Assembly: GCA_002435865.1 (NCBI GenBank)
Contig: DIWV01000007.1
Coordinates: 301,611-365,610, forward strand
Direction: 5' to 3'
DNA from: Cloacimonetes bacterium UBA6097
GTDB taxonomy: Bacteria; Cloacimonadota; Cloacimonadia; Cloacimonadales; Cloacimonadaceae
DNA length: 64,000 nt
Shown: piece after piece, positions 25,277 through 34,993 of the stretch
How the letters are laid out: every line of letters begins with the position of its first letter
Numbering within the stretch: the stretch's first letter is position 1
Made by a program: the position numbers and the translations under genes
Notes under the pieces: generated by a model
Database searches by the model: none
What the model was told of the DNA's origin: nothing
The model's input: the letters and a program-made list of their open reading frames with translations, nothing else

Positions 25277-28200
25277 TTCAAAACAGCGATTTTACCCTTT
25301 TTTACATCATTGCCCATATTTATCACATAGTAATAAATACCGGATGATACTTTCTTGCCGGACTGATTTATCAAATTCCAACGGCAGGTAATATTACTAT
25401 TGGTTGGATTAAAAGGTCCGATATCAGCTTTGTAGACAAGATTTCCAGCTATACTGTAAATTGCCAGGCTGCCTTTTTTATCAGATGGAAAATTCATAAA
25501 GTTAACTGATTGATACTCGCCGGTTTTAACTGGATTAGGGAAAACAACTATATCGTCCAGATTGGCAACATCGCTCAGAGTAAATCTGCAGATATTTTGG
25601 TTGGCAATAATGTTATTGCCTGCAAGGTCACTGATATTGCTTAATACTATATAATAAAACCGGTTTGAGTATTTGAGTTTACTCTTGAGAACTACGTAGA
25701 TAATATTGTAGTCGACAGAAACAGACTGAATCTGGTTAAATTCATCATTAAGCGGTACAACCAGTTTATAGTTGTCAATATCTTCTGCAGACTCAGCATA
25801 GATAGTTTCACTCAAAGTAATCTTCACAGTTCGCTTATCAGTCATAACTTTGGAACTTTCAATATATGGAGCAGTATAATCCGGATTATAAGAAAACAGA
25901 TATTGATTCTGTATGGGAGCTACCCCTGTTAACCCAAATACATTAAGAAGTTGTAACTGGAAAGATCCGCTTATAACAGGGAAAATATTCCTGAATCTGA
26001 GCTGTACACCATATTGATTTAAAACGCTGTTCACTGAAAGTGGAACACCCATGTCATGATCAACCCGATAGCAGCCGGGATTTAATGCAGAAGATGCCAA
26101 TGGCTGGCTAAAAACGATTCTAAGCTCGTTAGCTCCAATCATTGTTATACTGGTAGCTGATGGCTGAGGCAGCGGAATTGCAACAAGCCATTGTGACAAA
26201 TTACTCTCAGGAGGTGAATAAGCAGAGTTGTAGGCTGTAATTGCATAACTGTAGGATACTCCTTCCACCACGGTTGTATCTGTATAGGCTGTGGTAGTTA
26301 CTTCTGAAATTACCTGCTCAGAATTATTGGTATCTTTGCGGTAGATTTTGTAATAATCTGCTCCATTTGTTTGCCAGGTGAGGGAAACACGGTTTTCCCG
26401 AAGGGGCTTAACAATTAAATTAGCAGGAGTTGGAGGACCTGTAAATGGTGCCTGTTTGGTCCAGATAACAGCTACAAGTGAATCCAGACTATTGGTTTGA
26501 TTAGTCAGGAAATAAGTCTGATTATTCTGATTCCAGGCCGCAATCTGGTATGTCCGGTTACTGCTGCCATAAAAAACAGGCTGGAATTTACCATCAATAT
26601 ATTTCAATATAAACAGGTTTGGAGACAAAGATAAAATGATTTCCTGCTTGAAATCACCATCAATGTCAAAGGACTGGATAGCATTCTGAGACATAACCTG
26701 ATTAAATTGAACTGAACCCATGCTTGTGTATTGATTGTTACTGCTTCTGGTAAAACCTTCAAAAAACCAATAGGTCTGGTTTGGATCAAGCACATCAGTG
26801 CTATAACCACCTACCATAAAATCAGTTATACCATTGCCATCATAATCCCCACTGGTTAGATAATAAGTATTTTTAACAGGCAGTCTATGTGTCCATGTCA
26901 TTGAAGCTGTCGTTGAATTAGTTGCTTCAAAAATCATAATATCGCCATCAGTATCAGCGGTCAGGATATCAGAATAGTTATCATTATCCAGATTTCGGCA
27001 GATAACAGTTGGAACAAACATATTTCTCAAATCAGTTTCAGTAGTATTATGAAGAGTGATTTTGGATGATGAAACCTGGCTTGAACTTATTCTTTTATGA
27101 AGATTGATAACTCGCTCAGCAGGAAGGTTTTTAACAAGTAAAATATCTTTAACTCCATCAAAATCATAGTCTGCAATTATTCCACCCGATATGCCACTAT
27201 CAGTCCATATTATAGAGTCCGGATATACTCCAACTGCTTTTGTCTCATAAAGATATACAGTATCAAGGTTGAGGGTCAGGATTTCCTGTCCCAAACCATT
27301 AGTGTTTCCCAGGTCAAGAGGTAAAAAGCGACTTGGGTAGGTATGTTTTCCATATAATGTAGTTCCGTTTAACTCAAAAAATTTATCTACACCATAGCCA
27401 GAAGCAGGTAAATCCATAGCCAGGAATTCGGTTGTTCCATTCTGGTCAAAATCATAAAATCTATTCAGAGGTACCATCGCATTGCCGATTTGCTGAGACA
27501 CATATCCGTAATTAGGTACTATTTCATATTGGATATTGGCTACATTTATCATATATGGAGAGGTATAAGTCAGGTTACTGTTGTTAGTTGCTAAAATCTG
27601 AACATCTACGGAGCCCTGTGGAATGTTATTTGGTAATTGCCACACCTGAATCGAGTCCAGCTTGGCAGGAAAAGCAGTGTACTGATTCATATCGCTGGTA
27701 TAAATATGCAGTTCAGACCTGACAGGTTCATTGAACAAAGCTCCGGCATAATAACGTACATTCTGACCTTCATAACGTTTAAATATCTGTAAGGTGTTTG
27801 GCTTCATAAACGGCATTGACTGGTCCAGATTGATAGACCTGAAAACGTTATACATCGAACCATCTCTGCTCTCATACTGGATTCTGATTATATACTGACC
27901 TTCAGACATTAAATCCGGGATTTGAAATCGTGCAATAACCCCTTCAATTACAGGCTGATAATAAAACATGGGTGAGGTGGTATTATTAAAAACATCTTTC
28001 CAGATTAACCCGACCGAACCATTATCTTCAGCACACATGACTGAATAACGGAAAAAATTATCACAATTAACTGTTCCAATGACATCAAAACTACCGGAAA
28101 CTCCAATATTATCAGCAGGAAAAGTAACTCTGACATAGGGAGAACTGATGTTCTCCAGGAGTTTGCGTACATTCAGTAGTCCATGTCCAAAGTAAATATC

Positions 28201-29460
28201 GAAACCATCTGGTCCTATATCATCGGTTGAAGTCAATACACGAGCCCTGATCTCTGCAGGATTCAGGTTTGGCACGATAGATTTCAACAACGCAACTGCT
28301 CCTGCCACAAATGGAGAAGACATTGAGGTTCCGGATTGTTCTTTGTACATGTCAGCACCATCAGCATTGTAGGTGCTGTATATTTGTTGTCCTGGAGCAA
28401 CAATATCAAGTTCAGGTCCATAACTGGAAAATCCTGCAAGGTTTCTGTAAGGATCTATTGCGCCGACAGATAATACTCCGGAAAGTTTGGCTGGATAACT
28501 TAAATAGGGTCCCGGATCATTACCGGCAGAAGCTACCAAAGTAATCCCACGCTCGTAAGCATAATTACATGCGTCTGCTATTATTGGTGAATAATTTGGG
28601 TCTCCCCAGCTAAGATTCATTACACTAACACCCATATCAGCGCCATATATTAATGCAGCTGCTGCATCATCGTCCTGCAGAAAACCTGTTCCGGTGGTTG
28701 TTCTGAATCCGGCTCGTAAGGGTAATATCTTCACATTCCAGCAAACACCACTGATACCTATGCCATTATTTGAAACTGCACCAAGAATTCCTGACACATG
28801 AGTGCCATGAAAGTTTTCATCTGTTACATCATTGTCCTGTTCGGTATAATCTCCCAATGCCACATCATTCATTTCTGGAGCATCGGCAAAATCCCAGCCA
28901 CAGTAGTCATCAATATAGCCATTATTGTCATCATCAATACCATTATCAGGAATTTCACCAGGATTATAATAAATGTTCTCCATCAAATCCGGATGATTTT
29001 TAAGAATTCCTGAATCTACAACCCCTGCAATAACCATTGAACTCCCTGTAGTATAGTTCCAGGCATTAGGAAGTTCGACCAGGTTTAACTGTTGAACTGA
29101 ATACCAGGGATCATTTGGCACAACGTGGAAGGTATTCAGATAATTGGGCTGGATTACTTCAATGCCATCAAACCTTAGAGTATTGTTTTTAATAGCATTC
29201 CAGTCGGGTTGAGATGCAAGATGAGCAGAGAACCACTGATTTCCATGCATTCCTTTTACAGGTTTCACAGAAAGAGCCCGGACATCGTTAAGATAAGCAT
29301 CAAAGGCAGTTAAACCTGTCCTGCCACGTTGAATTTCTACGCTTTGGCTGGTTTTAAACAGAATCTGATTGGGTGTATATTCCTGTGCTGATATATTAAA
29401 TACTGCAAGCAGCAATAAAGAAACCAGCAACAGTAAGTAAAATCTTGTTTTTGTTTTCAT
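25273..29460 (-). CDS. Secreted subtilisin-like serine protease (S8) with T9SS sorting domain
   Basis: A 1395-residue exported protease. After a signal peptide and a propeptide region (~25-110), the S8 domain carries D149 (GVVDSGI), H218 (HGTHVSG), oxyanion N314 (SAGND) and S379 (GTSMSSP), all intact. Residues ~640-1000 hold FG-GAP/VCBS-like repeats (DFDQNGTTEFLA, DYDGNGITDFMVGG), then a fibronectin-like domain (~1020-1110). The end is the sorting domain (VVFPNPVKTGEY, LAIYSIAGNLVYK, VSSGIYYYVI). Third gene of the minus-strand operon after the M6-like and PorV-like genes; the PorV gap is eight bases. Confidence 0.94.
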   Translation of the reverse strand: MKTKTRFYLLLLVSLLLLAVFNISAQEYTPNQILFKTSQSVEIQRGRTGLTAFDAYLNDVRALSVKPVKGMHGNQWFSAHLASQPDWNAIKNNTLRFDGIEVIQPNYLNTFHVVPNDPWYSVQQLNLVELPNAWNYTTGSSMVIAGVVDSGILKNHPDLMENIYYNPGEIPDNGIDDDNNGYIDDYCGWDFADAPEMNDVALGDYTEQDNDVTDENFHGTHVSGILGAVSNNGIGISGVCWNVKILPLRAGFRTTTGTGFLQDDDAAAALIYGADMGVSVMNLSWGDPNYSPIIADACNYAYERGITLVASAGNDPGPYLSYPAKLSGVLSVGAIDPYRNLAGFSSYGPELDIVAPGQQIYSTYNADGADMYKEQSGTSMSSPFVAGAVALLKSIVPNLNPAEIRARVLTSTDDIGPDGFDIYFGHGLLNVRKLLENISSPYVRVTFPADNIGVSGSFDVIGTVNCDNFFRYSVMCAEDNGSVGLIWKDVFNNTTSPMFYYQPVIEGVIARFQIPDLMSEGQYIIRIQYESRDGSMYNVFRSINLDQSMPFMKPNTLQIFKRYEGQNVRYYAGALFNEPVRSELHIYTSDMNQYTAFPAKLDSIQVWQLPNNIPQGSVDVQILATNNSNLTYTSPYMINVANIQYEIVPNYGYVSQQIGNAMVPLNRFYDFDQNGTTEFLAMDLPASGYGVDKFFELNGTTLYGKHTYPSRFLPLDLGNTNGLGQEILTLNLDTVYLYETKAVGVYPDSIIWTDSGISGGIIADYDFDGVKDILLVKNLPAERVINLHKRISSSQVSSSKITLHNTTETDLRNMFVPTVICRNLDNDNYSDILTADTDGDIMIFEATNSTTASMTWTHRLPVKNTYYLTSGDYDGNGITDFMVGGYSTDVLDPNQTYWFFEGFTRSSNNQYTSMGSVQFNQVMSQNAIQSFDIDGDFKQEIILSLSPNLFILKYIDGKFQPVFYGSSNRTYQIAAWNQNNQTYFLTNQTNSLDSLVAVIWTKQAPFTGPPTPANLIVKPLRENRVSLTWQTNGADYYKIYRKDTNNSEQVISEVTTTAYTDTTVVEGVSYSYAITAYNSAYSPPESNLSQWLVAIPLPQPSATSITMIGANELRIVFSQPLASSALNPGCYRVDHDMGVPLSVNSVLNQYGVQLRFRNIFPVISGSFQLQLLNVFGLTGVAPIQNQYLFSYNPDYTAPYIESSKVMTDKRTVKITLSETIYAESAEDIDNYKLVVPLNDEFNQIQSVSVDYNIIYVVLKSKLKYSNRFYYIVLSNISDLAGNNIIANQNICRFTLSDVANLDDIVVFPNPVKTGEYQSVNFMNFPSDKKGSLAIYSIAGNLVYKADIGPFNPTNSNITCRWNLINQSGKKVSSGIYYYVINMGNDVKKGKIAVLN

Positions 29461-29468
29461 TTCGGGTC

Positions 29469-30368
29469 TTAAAAGTTATAGGTTATTCCAAATGAATGAG
29501 TATCGTTTAACCTGTCAGTAAATGATGTCCAGCCGTAATCAATCTCCAGATTACTCCAGTTAATACCAATACCGGCGGTTAATCCCTCTTCATCATAATT
29601 GGTCTTATATCCGAGTCTCAGCTTCAATATCTGCCGTAGTGCAAGTACTGAAGATATAGTGAAACGCACATCAGAATCAACAGATTTATTCAATGCCAAC
29701 TGACCTGATAAATTGTAATCATCCTTTGGCATTGTATAACCGATACCAGTTTCAAAACCAAGGGGGAGTTTTATTCTTTCCTGGTCCATTTTGGAGGTTG
29801 TTCCAATATTTCTGACTGATGCAAATATAAGTGAATTTGTAATTGGAGGAAGGTACATATAACCCAAATCAGAGCTAAAGCCATAGCTGGAGGCAGTATC
29901 GAGTTTCTCATATAAGAGCCCGGCATTAATTCCTACCATATGGTCAGGCAATATTCTCAAGGCAAAATTGGCTAAAATATTGGCATCAAGAGGATGGAAA
30001 TTACCTATGAGCAGACCGGTATCATCCCTTGTTTCAAGCTGACCATAATCAAGAATCCTGGCAGTTAAGCCAAAATGCCTGTTTCTGTTTCCATTGGAAT
30101 AAATCAACTGAGAACAACTGGTATCGGTCAACCAGATACAATGCTGCATACTGATGCTAAATCTTTCGTCCATAAGGTTTGCTGCAGGATTGAGAATAAA
30201 AGCACCGGAATAATTATTGGCATAGATACCATTACCCGCAAGTGCGGCAGCAGCAGGATTAACAGGAATCTGTAAAAACTGGAAGCCATATTCACCTGCA
30301 TTAGAATTAATCGCAGTAACTGATAATGGCAAGAGCATGATTAAGACTGCCAAAGTAATATATCTCAT
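29469..30368 (-). CDS. porV: PorV/PorQ-like T9SS outer-membrane protein
   Basis: A 299-residue outer-membrane barrel. The start at 30368 follows GGGAGG and opens a signal peptide (ITLAVLIMLLPLSVTA). The mature N-terminus GEYGFQFLQIPVNPAAAALAG and NPAANL are the conserved PorV/PorQ (UPF0164-like) features, and the protein ends FGITYNF with a terminal phenylalanine. In the type IX system PorV receives cargo from the translocon and shuttles it to the attachment complex. It sits between two cargo genes, M6-like (27 bases upstream) and subtilisin, which suggests it serves them (inference). PorV versus PorQ cannot be settled here. Confidence 0.82.
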   Translation of the reverse strand: MRYITLAVLIMLLPLSVTAINSNAGEYGFQFLQIPVNPAAAALAGNGIYANNYSGAFILNPAANLMDERFSISMQHCIWLTDTSCSQLIYSNGNRNRHFGLTARILDYGQLETRDDTGLLIGNFHPLDANILANFALRILPDHMVGINAGLLYEKLDTASSYGFSSDLGYMYLPPITNSLIFASVRNIGTTSKMDQERIKLPLGFETGIGYTMPKDDYNLSGQLALNKSVDSDVRFTISSVLALRQILKLRLGYKTNYDEEGLTAGIGINWSNLEIDYGWTSFTDRLNDTHSFGITYNF

Positions 30369-30395
30369 GGAGTTCCTCCCCATTTTAAAAACTTA

Positions 30396-33300
30396 TTATT
30401 TCTCAACCGCAAATTTAATGCGCTTGATATTGTTTCCTGATTTCATAACGGCAATATAAACACCGCTTGATATCTGGTCAACCGGAAAGTCTACTAATTC
30501 CCGGTTTTTTAAATATGCCTGACAGATAACATTCTTCCTGTATAGTAATTTTCCGCTTATATCAAAGACAGAAACATCTACCTTTGCTGATTCGCTGGTC
30601 ATAATCTGGAAGGTTATTTCCTGCCCATAAATCGGTCTCAGGGGATTGGGGAAGATGTACGTTTCCCCAGGGACAAAAAATGAAGTAGTCTCGAACTTAT
30701 TAGGCAAGTCAGCAGCTTCCCTGTAAGAAGTTCTCTGCAGATTAGCATTTTTACAACACCACTGGCTATCAATACCTGTTAGTGCAGTCTCCGGTAAGGG
30801 ATACCTGAAAATCTTGCCATTATCAGTCGGCAGCCAGGCATAAACATTATCATCGGATGCCTTGTGGATGAAAGGCATATTCCTGCTGCGGTCGGAAAAA
30901 GACACAGGATAACCGCTTTTGAATCTCAGGTTATCTTCATAAACTGCTAATCTGTTGCGTGAGAAAGCTCCGATGTATTCAGTTTTGCCATCATTGTCCA
31001 AATCTCCGGATAAAATACCCGAAGTGATATACAGGCTATCAATTGTATTGAATCCTTCGAAGTTTGTCAGCATATTCTTGCCGGCATAGTCATAAACTGC
31101 AAAGCTGTTTTCTCCACTGACAAGAATGTCCAAAGTGCCGTTTTTATCAGTGTCACTGATTGAAACCTGCGAATTTGAGTAAAAGGGTAAAAGAATAGGA
31201 TAATCCTGCCTGATCTGCCCTGTCAGGTCTGTTATATAAATCGAATATGGTGTCTGGATTATTAAATCTCCTGTTGAAGAAGGCATTACCGGAGCAATTG
31301 AAATTGCAATAATAGTAGAATCAGCAGGGATAGGAAGAGGATGTGATGAGAATTCATCTATATTTGAGGTAAAAACATTTAAGGAGTATTCCCCGGAAGT
31401 TTTTGACCTTGATACTGCAAATATTTTCTCCTGAAACCCAGATAAATTGGATACTAAAGAGTCAGTGTCTGAACTCCAGGTATTTATCGGTGTTTGCCAA
31501 TTATCCTTACTAAATAACTGTATATTCCAGCTAATGAGTTCACCGGCTTGGAAGTTATGGATTGGAACGACAATATTATCTCCTAAAGACATGATAGAAG
31601 CAGCCCATTTTTTTCCATTTGCAAGTGTAAAAAGTGATGAAACTTGCTCATCCAACATTTTTCTCATGCTAATTATTGGCATTTGAGGATCATTGGTTAA
31701 ATCCAGAGCAAAATAAAAGGCTTGTCCATCCCAGGCATAGCTTGTGATACTGCCGGGAAGGTCAATTGGGAAACCGGGTGCTAATTCCTCATCTTTCCAA
31801 ATGAATAAATTGCCATCAGGCATGGGATAAAAGATTTCATTTTCATTGTCGCCATTTGTATCAACAGAGCATGCATCAAGGGGATTAGTACCTATGTAGC
31901 CTGTGCTCAATTTCCACCCGAAAGTTACAGAGAAAGACATTTGGTTTCCTGAAGCACTTATATCGTATATTTCCAAGGGAATACCGCCATAATAGCTTGA
32001 TGATGTGGGCAGATGGTTTACTATGATAAAATCTGTAGTATCCGGAGTCGCTGTATTGGGAATGGAGATTGTTCCATGACCAAAATATTTATTACTTGCT
32101 ACAGGATTATTTTCATCATTTCTGAATGTATCAAACGGTCCGCCATATTTGTAATAATCAAAGTTTGCAGTGTCCAGATGCTGTATTCCGTCTGCTTCCT
32201 CAACATCGACACCTTTGTGGAAAGCATCATAGTTAACCCAGTTATGGTCAAAGCCGGGATCAAAGTTTTCATTTATTATGTTTTCATCTATATGCCAGAT
32301 AATCAAACCCGAACCGTCAATTACAGAAGAATCCTGGGGCCGCAAGGGACCGCCTAATCCGGGTAAAAAGAAATCCCACTCGCAACCTTTGTAGCGGTTT
32401 TCCATGAAATTAAAGAAAGGACGCAATGAGTCCGGCGCAGGATAATAATCCTGTTCCGAAGGGTCCAGCAAGGCAAAAGTAAAACTTGGTGTTCCTGTAT
32501 ACGGATCCAGACTTTCATCCGGATTTTGCTGTCTGTTTTCAACCAGGAAATATTCCCTTTCGGAGATGGGTATTTTATAAAGCCTGTTTGCCATGGGAGA
32601 GTTATCCATAAAATAATCTACAGTCAGATTTTTAGTATCACCGGCAATTGTAATTGCATTTTCCCAGCCCAGATAATAGCGGCTCCAGGCACTCAGTTGT
32701 GCGGGGACATTGCCGTTACCGTTCCAGAGACCTGTGCCCATCAATCCCCAGTTTCCAATGCCCTGTGACCTGCCGTTGGCTGAATAGTTATCAAATAATG
32801 TGGGAAGTCCTACCTGATGCCCGAACTGATGGCAAAGGACACCATAAATACTGAAAAGGTATACAGATGAATTGGGATCGGGTGGCACAGGGAAGTAATC
32901 CTGGAATTCACTTTCCGGTATCAGGACAAGTTCTTTTATGATTGTGCCGTCGTTAGTCTGGATACCGGGGTAATTATCGTTATCAGGATCAAAGGCTTCC
33001 TGTAAATCCCCCCTGGTTATGAATGTTGACCAGATTTCTCCCGGTCTGGTGCTATCGAGGTCAGATTCCTGTCCCGGTCCTGCATGAAAGACTACAATGG
33101 CATCATATTGACTAAAATCAATATCAATGTCTGCCATTTGAATAAGTTCCAATATCATATCAGGCACTCTGGTATCATATTCATCGTCTGTATCATTGCC
33201 ATAGTAAGACATTGTGTTGGAGAGATTAAAAACTGTGTTATAAACAGTGTAATCAAGCAGATACTGATTATGCGAGGCAGCGGCATAAAAATCCGTCAGA

Positions 33301-33605
33301 TGCAGCATCCATCTTTCAAAGAAAGCTCTGTCATGAGGTAATTCATCCGGATAAGCTGCCACAGATTGAAAAGCAGTATCAGAAAACTGAACTCTCAACA
33401 CCAGGACATGCTGGGGTAAGGTTCTGGACTTATTCTCTGCTCCGGGTCCGAATAATTCCGAGGGTCTGGTAATCTTGAATTCGGGCGGATTCTTATACAG
33501 AGGATGGGGAACAACCTTGGCGTTCAAAATACAAAAAAAACCTGCAAAAAACAATAAGTACAATATTATCAGGCAGTAATGCAATTTTCCGGGTAGAGTA
33601 AGCAT
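30396..33605 (-). CDS. M6-like metalloprotease-domain protein with altered active site and T9SS sorting domain
   Basis: A 1069-residue exported protein. After a signal peptide, residues ~60-480 follow the M6/immune-inhibitor-A fold: HVLVLRVQFSD, FHAGPGQESD, then the zinc region LCHQFGHQVGLPTLFD (258-272) and GNWGLMGTG. The zinc histidines H259 and H263 are present, but the catalytic glutamate of HExxH is glutamine (Q260, codon CAG). FG-GAP-like repeats follow, and the end is the sorting domain (YIFPNPLRPIYG, VSVFDISGKLLYR, SSGVYIAVMKSG). First gene of the M6-PorV-S8 operon. It may be a non-catalytic binding protein, or use another residue. Confidence 0.85.
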   Translation of the reverse strand: MLTLPGKLHYCLIILYLLFFAGFFCILNAKVVPHPLYKNPPEFKITRPSELFGPGAENKSRTLPQHVLVLRVQFSDTAFQSVAAYPDELPHDRAFFERWMLHLTDFYAAASHNQYLLDYTVYNTVFNLSNTMSYYGNDTDDEYDTRVPDMILELIQMADIDIDFSQYDAIVVFHAGPGQESDLDSTRPGEIWSTFITRGDLQEAFDPDNDNYPGIQTNDGTIIKELVLIPESEFQDYFPVPPDPNSSVYLFSIYGVLCHQFGHQVGLPTLFDNYSANGRSQGIGNWGLMGTGLWNGNGNVPAQLSAWSRYYLGWENAITIAGDTKNLTVDYFMDNSPMANRLYKIPISEREYFLVENRQQNPDESLDPYTGTPSFTFALLDPSEQDYYPAPDSLRPFFNFMENRYKGCEWDFFLPGLGGPLRPQDSSVIDGSGLIIWHIDENIINENFDPGFDHNWVNYDAFHKGVDVEEADGIQHLDTANFDYYKYGGPFDTFRNDENNPVASNKYFGHGTISIPNTATPDTTDFIIVNHLPTSSSYYGGIPLEIYDISASGNQMSFSVTFGWKLSTGYIGTNPLDACSVDTNGDNENEIFYPMPDGNLFIWKDEELAPGFPIDLPGSITSYAWDGQAFYFALDLTNDPQMPIISMRKMLDEQVSSLFTLANGKKWAASIMSLGDNIVVPIHNFQAGELISWNIQLFSKDNWQTPINTWSSDTDSLVSNLSGFQEKIFAVSRSKTSGEYSLNVFTSNIDEFSSHPLPIPADSTIIAISIAPVMPSSTGDLIIQTPYSIYITDLTGQIRQDYPILLPFYSNSQVSISDTDKNGTLDILVSGENSFAVYDYAGKNMLTNFEGFNTIDSLYITSGILSGDLDNDGKTEYIGAFSRNRLAVYEDNLRFKSGYPVSFSDRSRNMPFIHKASDDNVYAWLPTDNGKIFRYPLPETALTGIDSQWCCKNANLQRTSYREAADLPNKFETTSFFVPGETYIFPNPLRPIYGQEITFQIMTSESAKVDVSVFDISGKLLYRKNVICQAYLKNRELVDFPVDQISSGVYIAVMKSGNNIKRIKFAVEK

Positions 33606-33762
33606 ATTATCTCCCTGTGTAGAAATTTATAAATTGATAAACAAGGTTGTTATATTGTTGTCTTCTCCACTGATATTTGAAACTCCGGCTTTTCAGTTAA
33701 GGGGTTAAGCTCATATGATAAATCAAAGTCTCATTCACAGACCGATAATTACGCTTTTATAT

Positions 33763-33969
33763 TTAGATAGCTTTACCATTCATTAAATCTGATTCGTTAC
33801 ATTTGCAGACTTTCACAAAATCGTATCTCGGTGCCCAACCAGCCTGTCCTTTTTTCTGTGAAACCAGCTTAACACGCTTAATTTCAGTATTGCATACGGG
33901 GCAAAATACCTTTCCCTCATGTGAAGTTTCGTGGGCAAGTTTTGCTGCAAAACTCTTGGCTTTACTCAT
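33763..33969 (-). CDS. Small zinc-ribbon-like protein
   Basis: A 68-residue basic protein. CPVCNTEIKRVK and a later CKC give four cysteines arranged like a zinc ribbon. The N-terminus (SKAKSFAAKLAHETSHEGK) is basic and possibly nucleic-acid binding. It lies 100 bases downstream of efp on the same strand, so it may be co-transcribed. No family recognised. Confidence 0.7.
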   Translation of the reverse strand: MSKAKSFAAKLAHETSHEGKVFCPVCNTEIKRVKLVSQKKGQAGWAPRYDFVKVCKCNESDLMNGKAI

Positions 33970-34069
33970 TATGTCCTCTCTTTATATTATCCTGTTAATC
34001 TTTGTAGTTAAATACATGATGTTATTTACTAATCTAATGTTTTTTTTTAATTATGCAAGCTTGTTTTAG

Positions 34070-34630
34070 TTAAGCTCTTTCAATATATTCACTTGTTCTG
34101 GTGTCAATCTTTATTTTTTCCCCGGCTTCCACAAAGAAGGGAACCATCAGCCTCAAACCTGTTTCTGTATATGCAACTTTACCGCTTCCGGAAGCTGTAT
34201 TGCCTTTAACATTAGGCTCACATTCTGCGATAGTTTGTATTACCGTGGTCGGTAACTCAAGTCCCAGGATTTCTCCTGACTCTGTTGCCAGAACATAAAT
34301 ATCCATGTTTTCCATCATCAGCTTATCCAAATCACCAATAACATGGCCATCTACGGGGGTCTGCTCATAAGTTTCACTATCCATTAAAATAAAAAAGTCG
34401 CCATCGCGATAGAGATATTCTTTTTTAGTCTTTTCCACCCGCACTTCTGTAAGGTTATCACTATCCCTGAAAGTGTTTTCCACGACCTTACCGGTTTTCA
34501 TATTTTTTAGTTTGGTGCGAACAAAAGCAGCGCCTTTACCCGGTTTCACGTGCAGAAATTCCACAACAGAATACAATCCGTCTTTAAATTCAATTATCAT
34601 TCCGTTTCTAATATCAGAAACTGTAGCCAT
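34070..34630 (-). CDS. efp: Elongation factor P
   Basis: A 186-residue translation factor that relieves ribosome stalling at polyproline. The N-terminal KOW-like domain has HVKPGKGAAFVRTKLKN with the modifiable residue K32, then the two OB domains (TYEQTPVDG; TETGLRLMVPFFVEAGEKIKIDTRTSEYIER). Length is standard. No modification enzyme (EpmA, EarP, YmfI) is in the window. Confidence 0.97.
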   Translation of the reverse strand: MATVSDIRNGMIIEFKDGLYSVVEFLHVKPGKGAAFVRTKLKNMKTGKVVENTFRDSDNLTEVRVEKTKKEYLYRDGDFFILMDSETYEQTPVDGHVIGDLDKLMMENMDIYVLATESGEILGLELPTTVIQTIAECEPNVKGNTASGSGKVAYTETGLRLMVPFFVEAGEKIKIDTRTSEYIERA

Positions 34631-34781
34631 AACTATCCTCTATACTATATTTTATCGTTAATCCAAGCCATAATTTTTCCCACAGGTTTTCTGGCAAGCG
34701 TTTTTTATTACAATAATATCCCCGGCTCCTTTGCACAAATCCTCTTTCCTTGTAATGTCAGTAGATTTCCAGTTGAAGTCA

Positions 34782-34845
34782 GGTCGATGTCCAGTCGATG
34801 TTACATCGACTGGTTATCGACTGGTTATCGACTGGTCATCGACTA
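34782..34845. repeat. Iterated-word palindrome upstream of efp
   Basis: The word CAGTCGATGT and its complement ACATCGACTGG meet at 34791-34813 as a perfect 11-bp stem with a one-base centre, then TTATCGACTGG repeats twice more on the right and GTCGATGT once more on the left. Same design as 2555, 18682 and 54459 but unrelated in sequence. It lies in the divergent gap between efp and the ABC transporter. Confidence 0.78.
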
Positions 34846-34925
34846 TCAAATGAAGGATAAAGCGAGGATAAAAGAGATTTTAGCGCATAAAATATTCTTA
34901 ATGGAATTGTCTTGATAATTTAAGC

Positions 34926-34956
34926 TTGACAAAGTTAGTAATATTTAGTTTACTAA
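34926..34956 (+). promoter_or_regulatory. Promoter with an internal inverted-repeat operator, amino-acid ABC operon
   Basis: TTGACA at 34926-34931 is followed 17 bases later by TTTACT. Overlapping the spacer and -10 is TTAGTAA (34935-34941) with TTACTAA (34950-34956), a perfect 7-bp inverted repeat. Its position suggests a repressor site; the regulator is unknown. Confidence 0.5.
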
Positions 34957-34993
34957 TTTTTATAATTTTCTTCGTTCTAACAAGGAGGAATGT

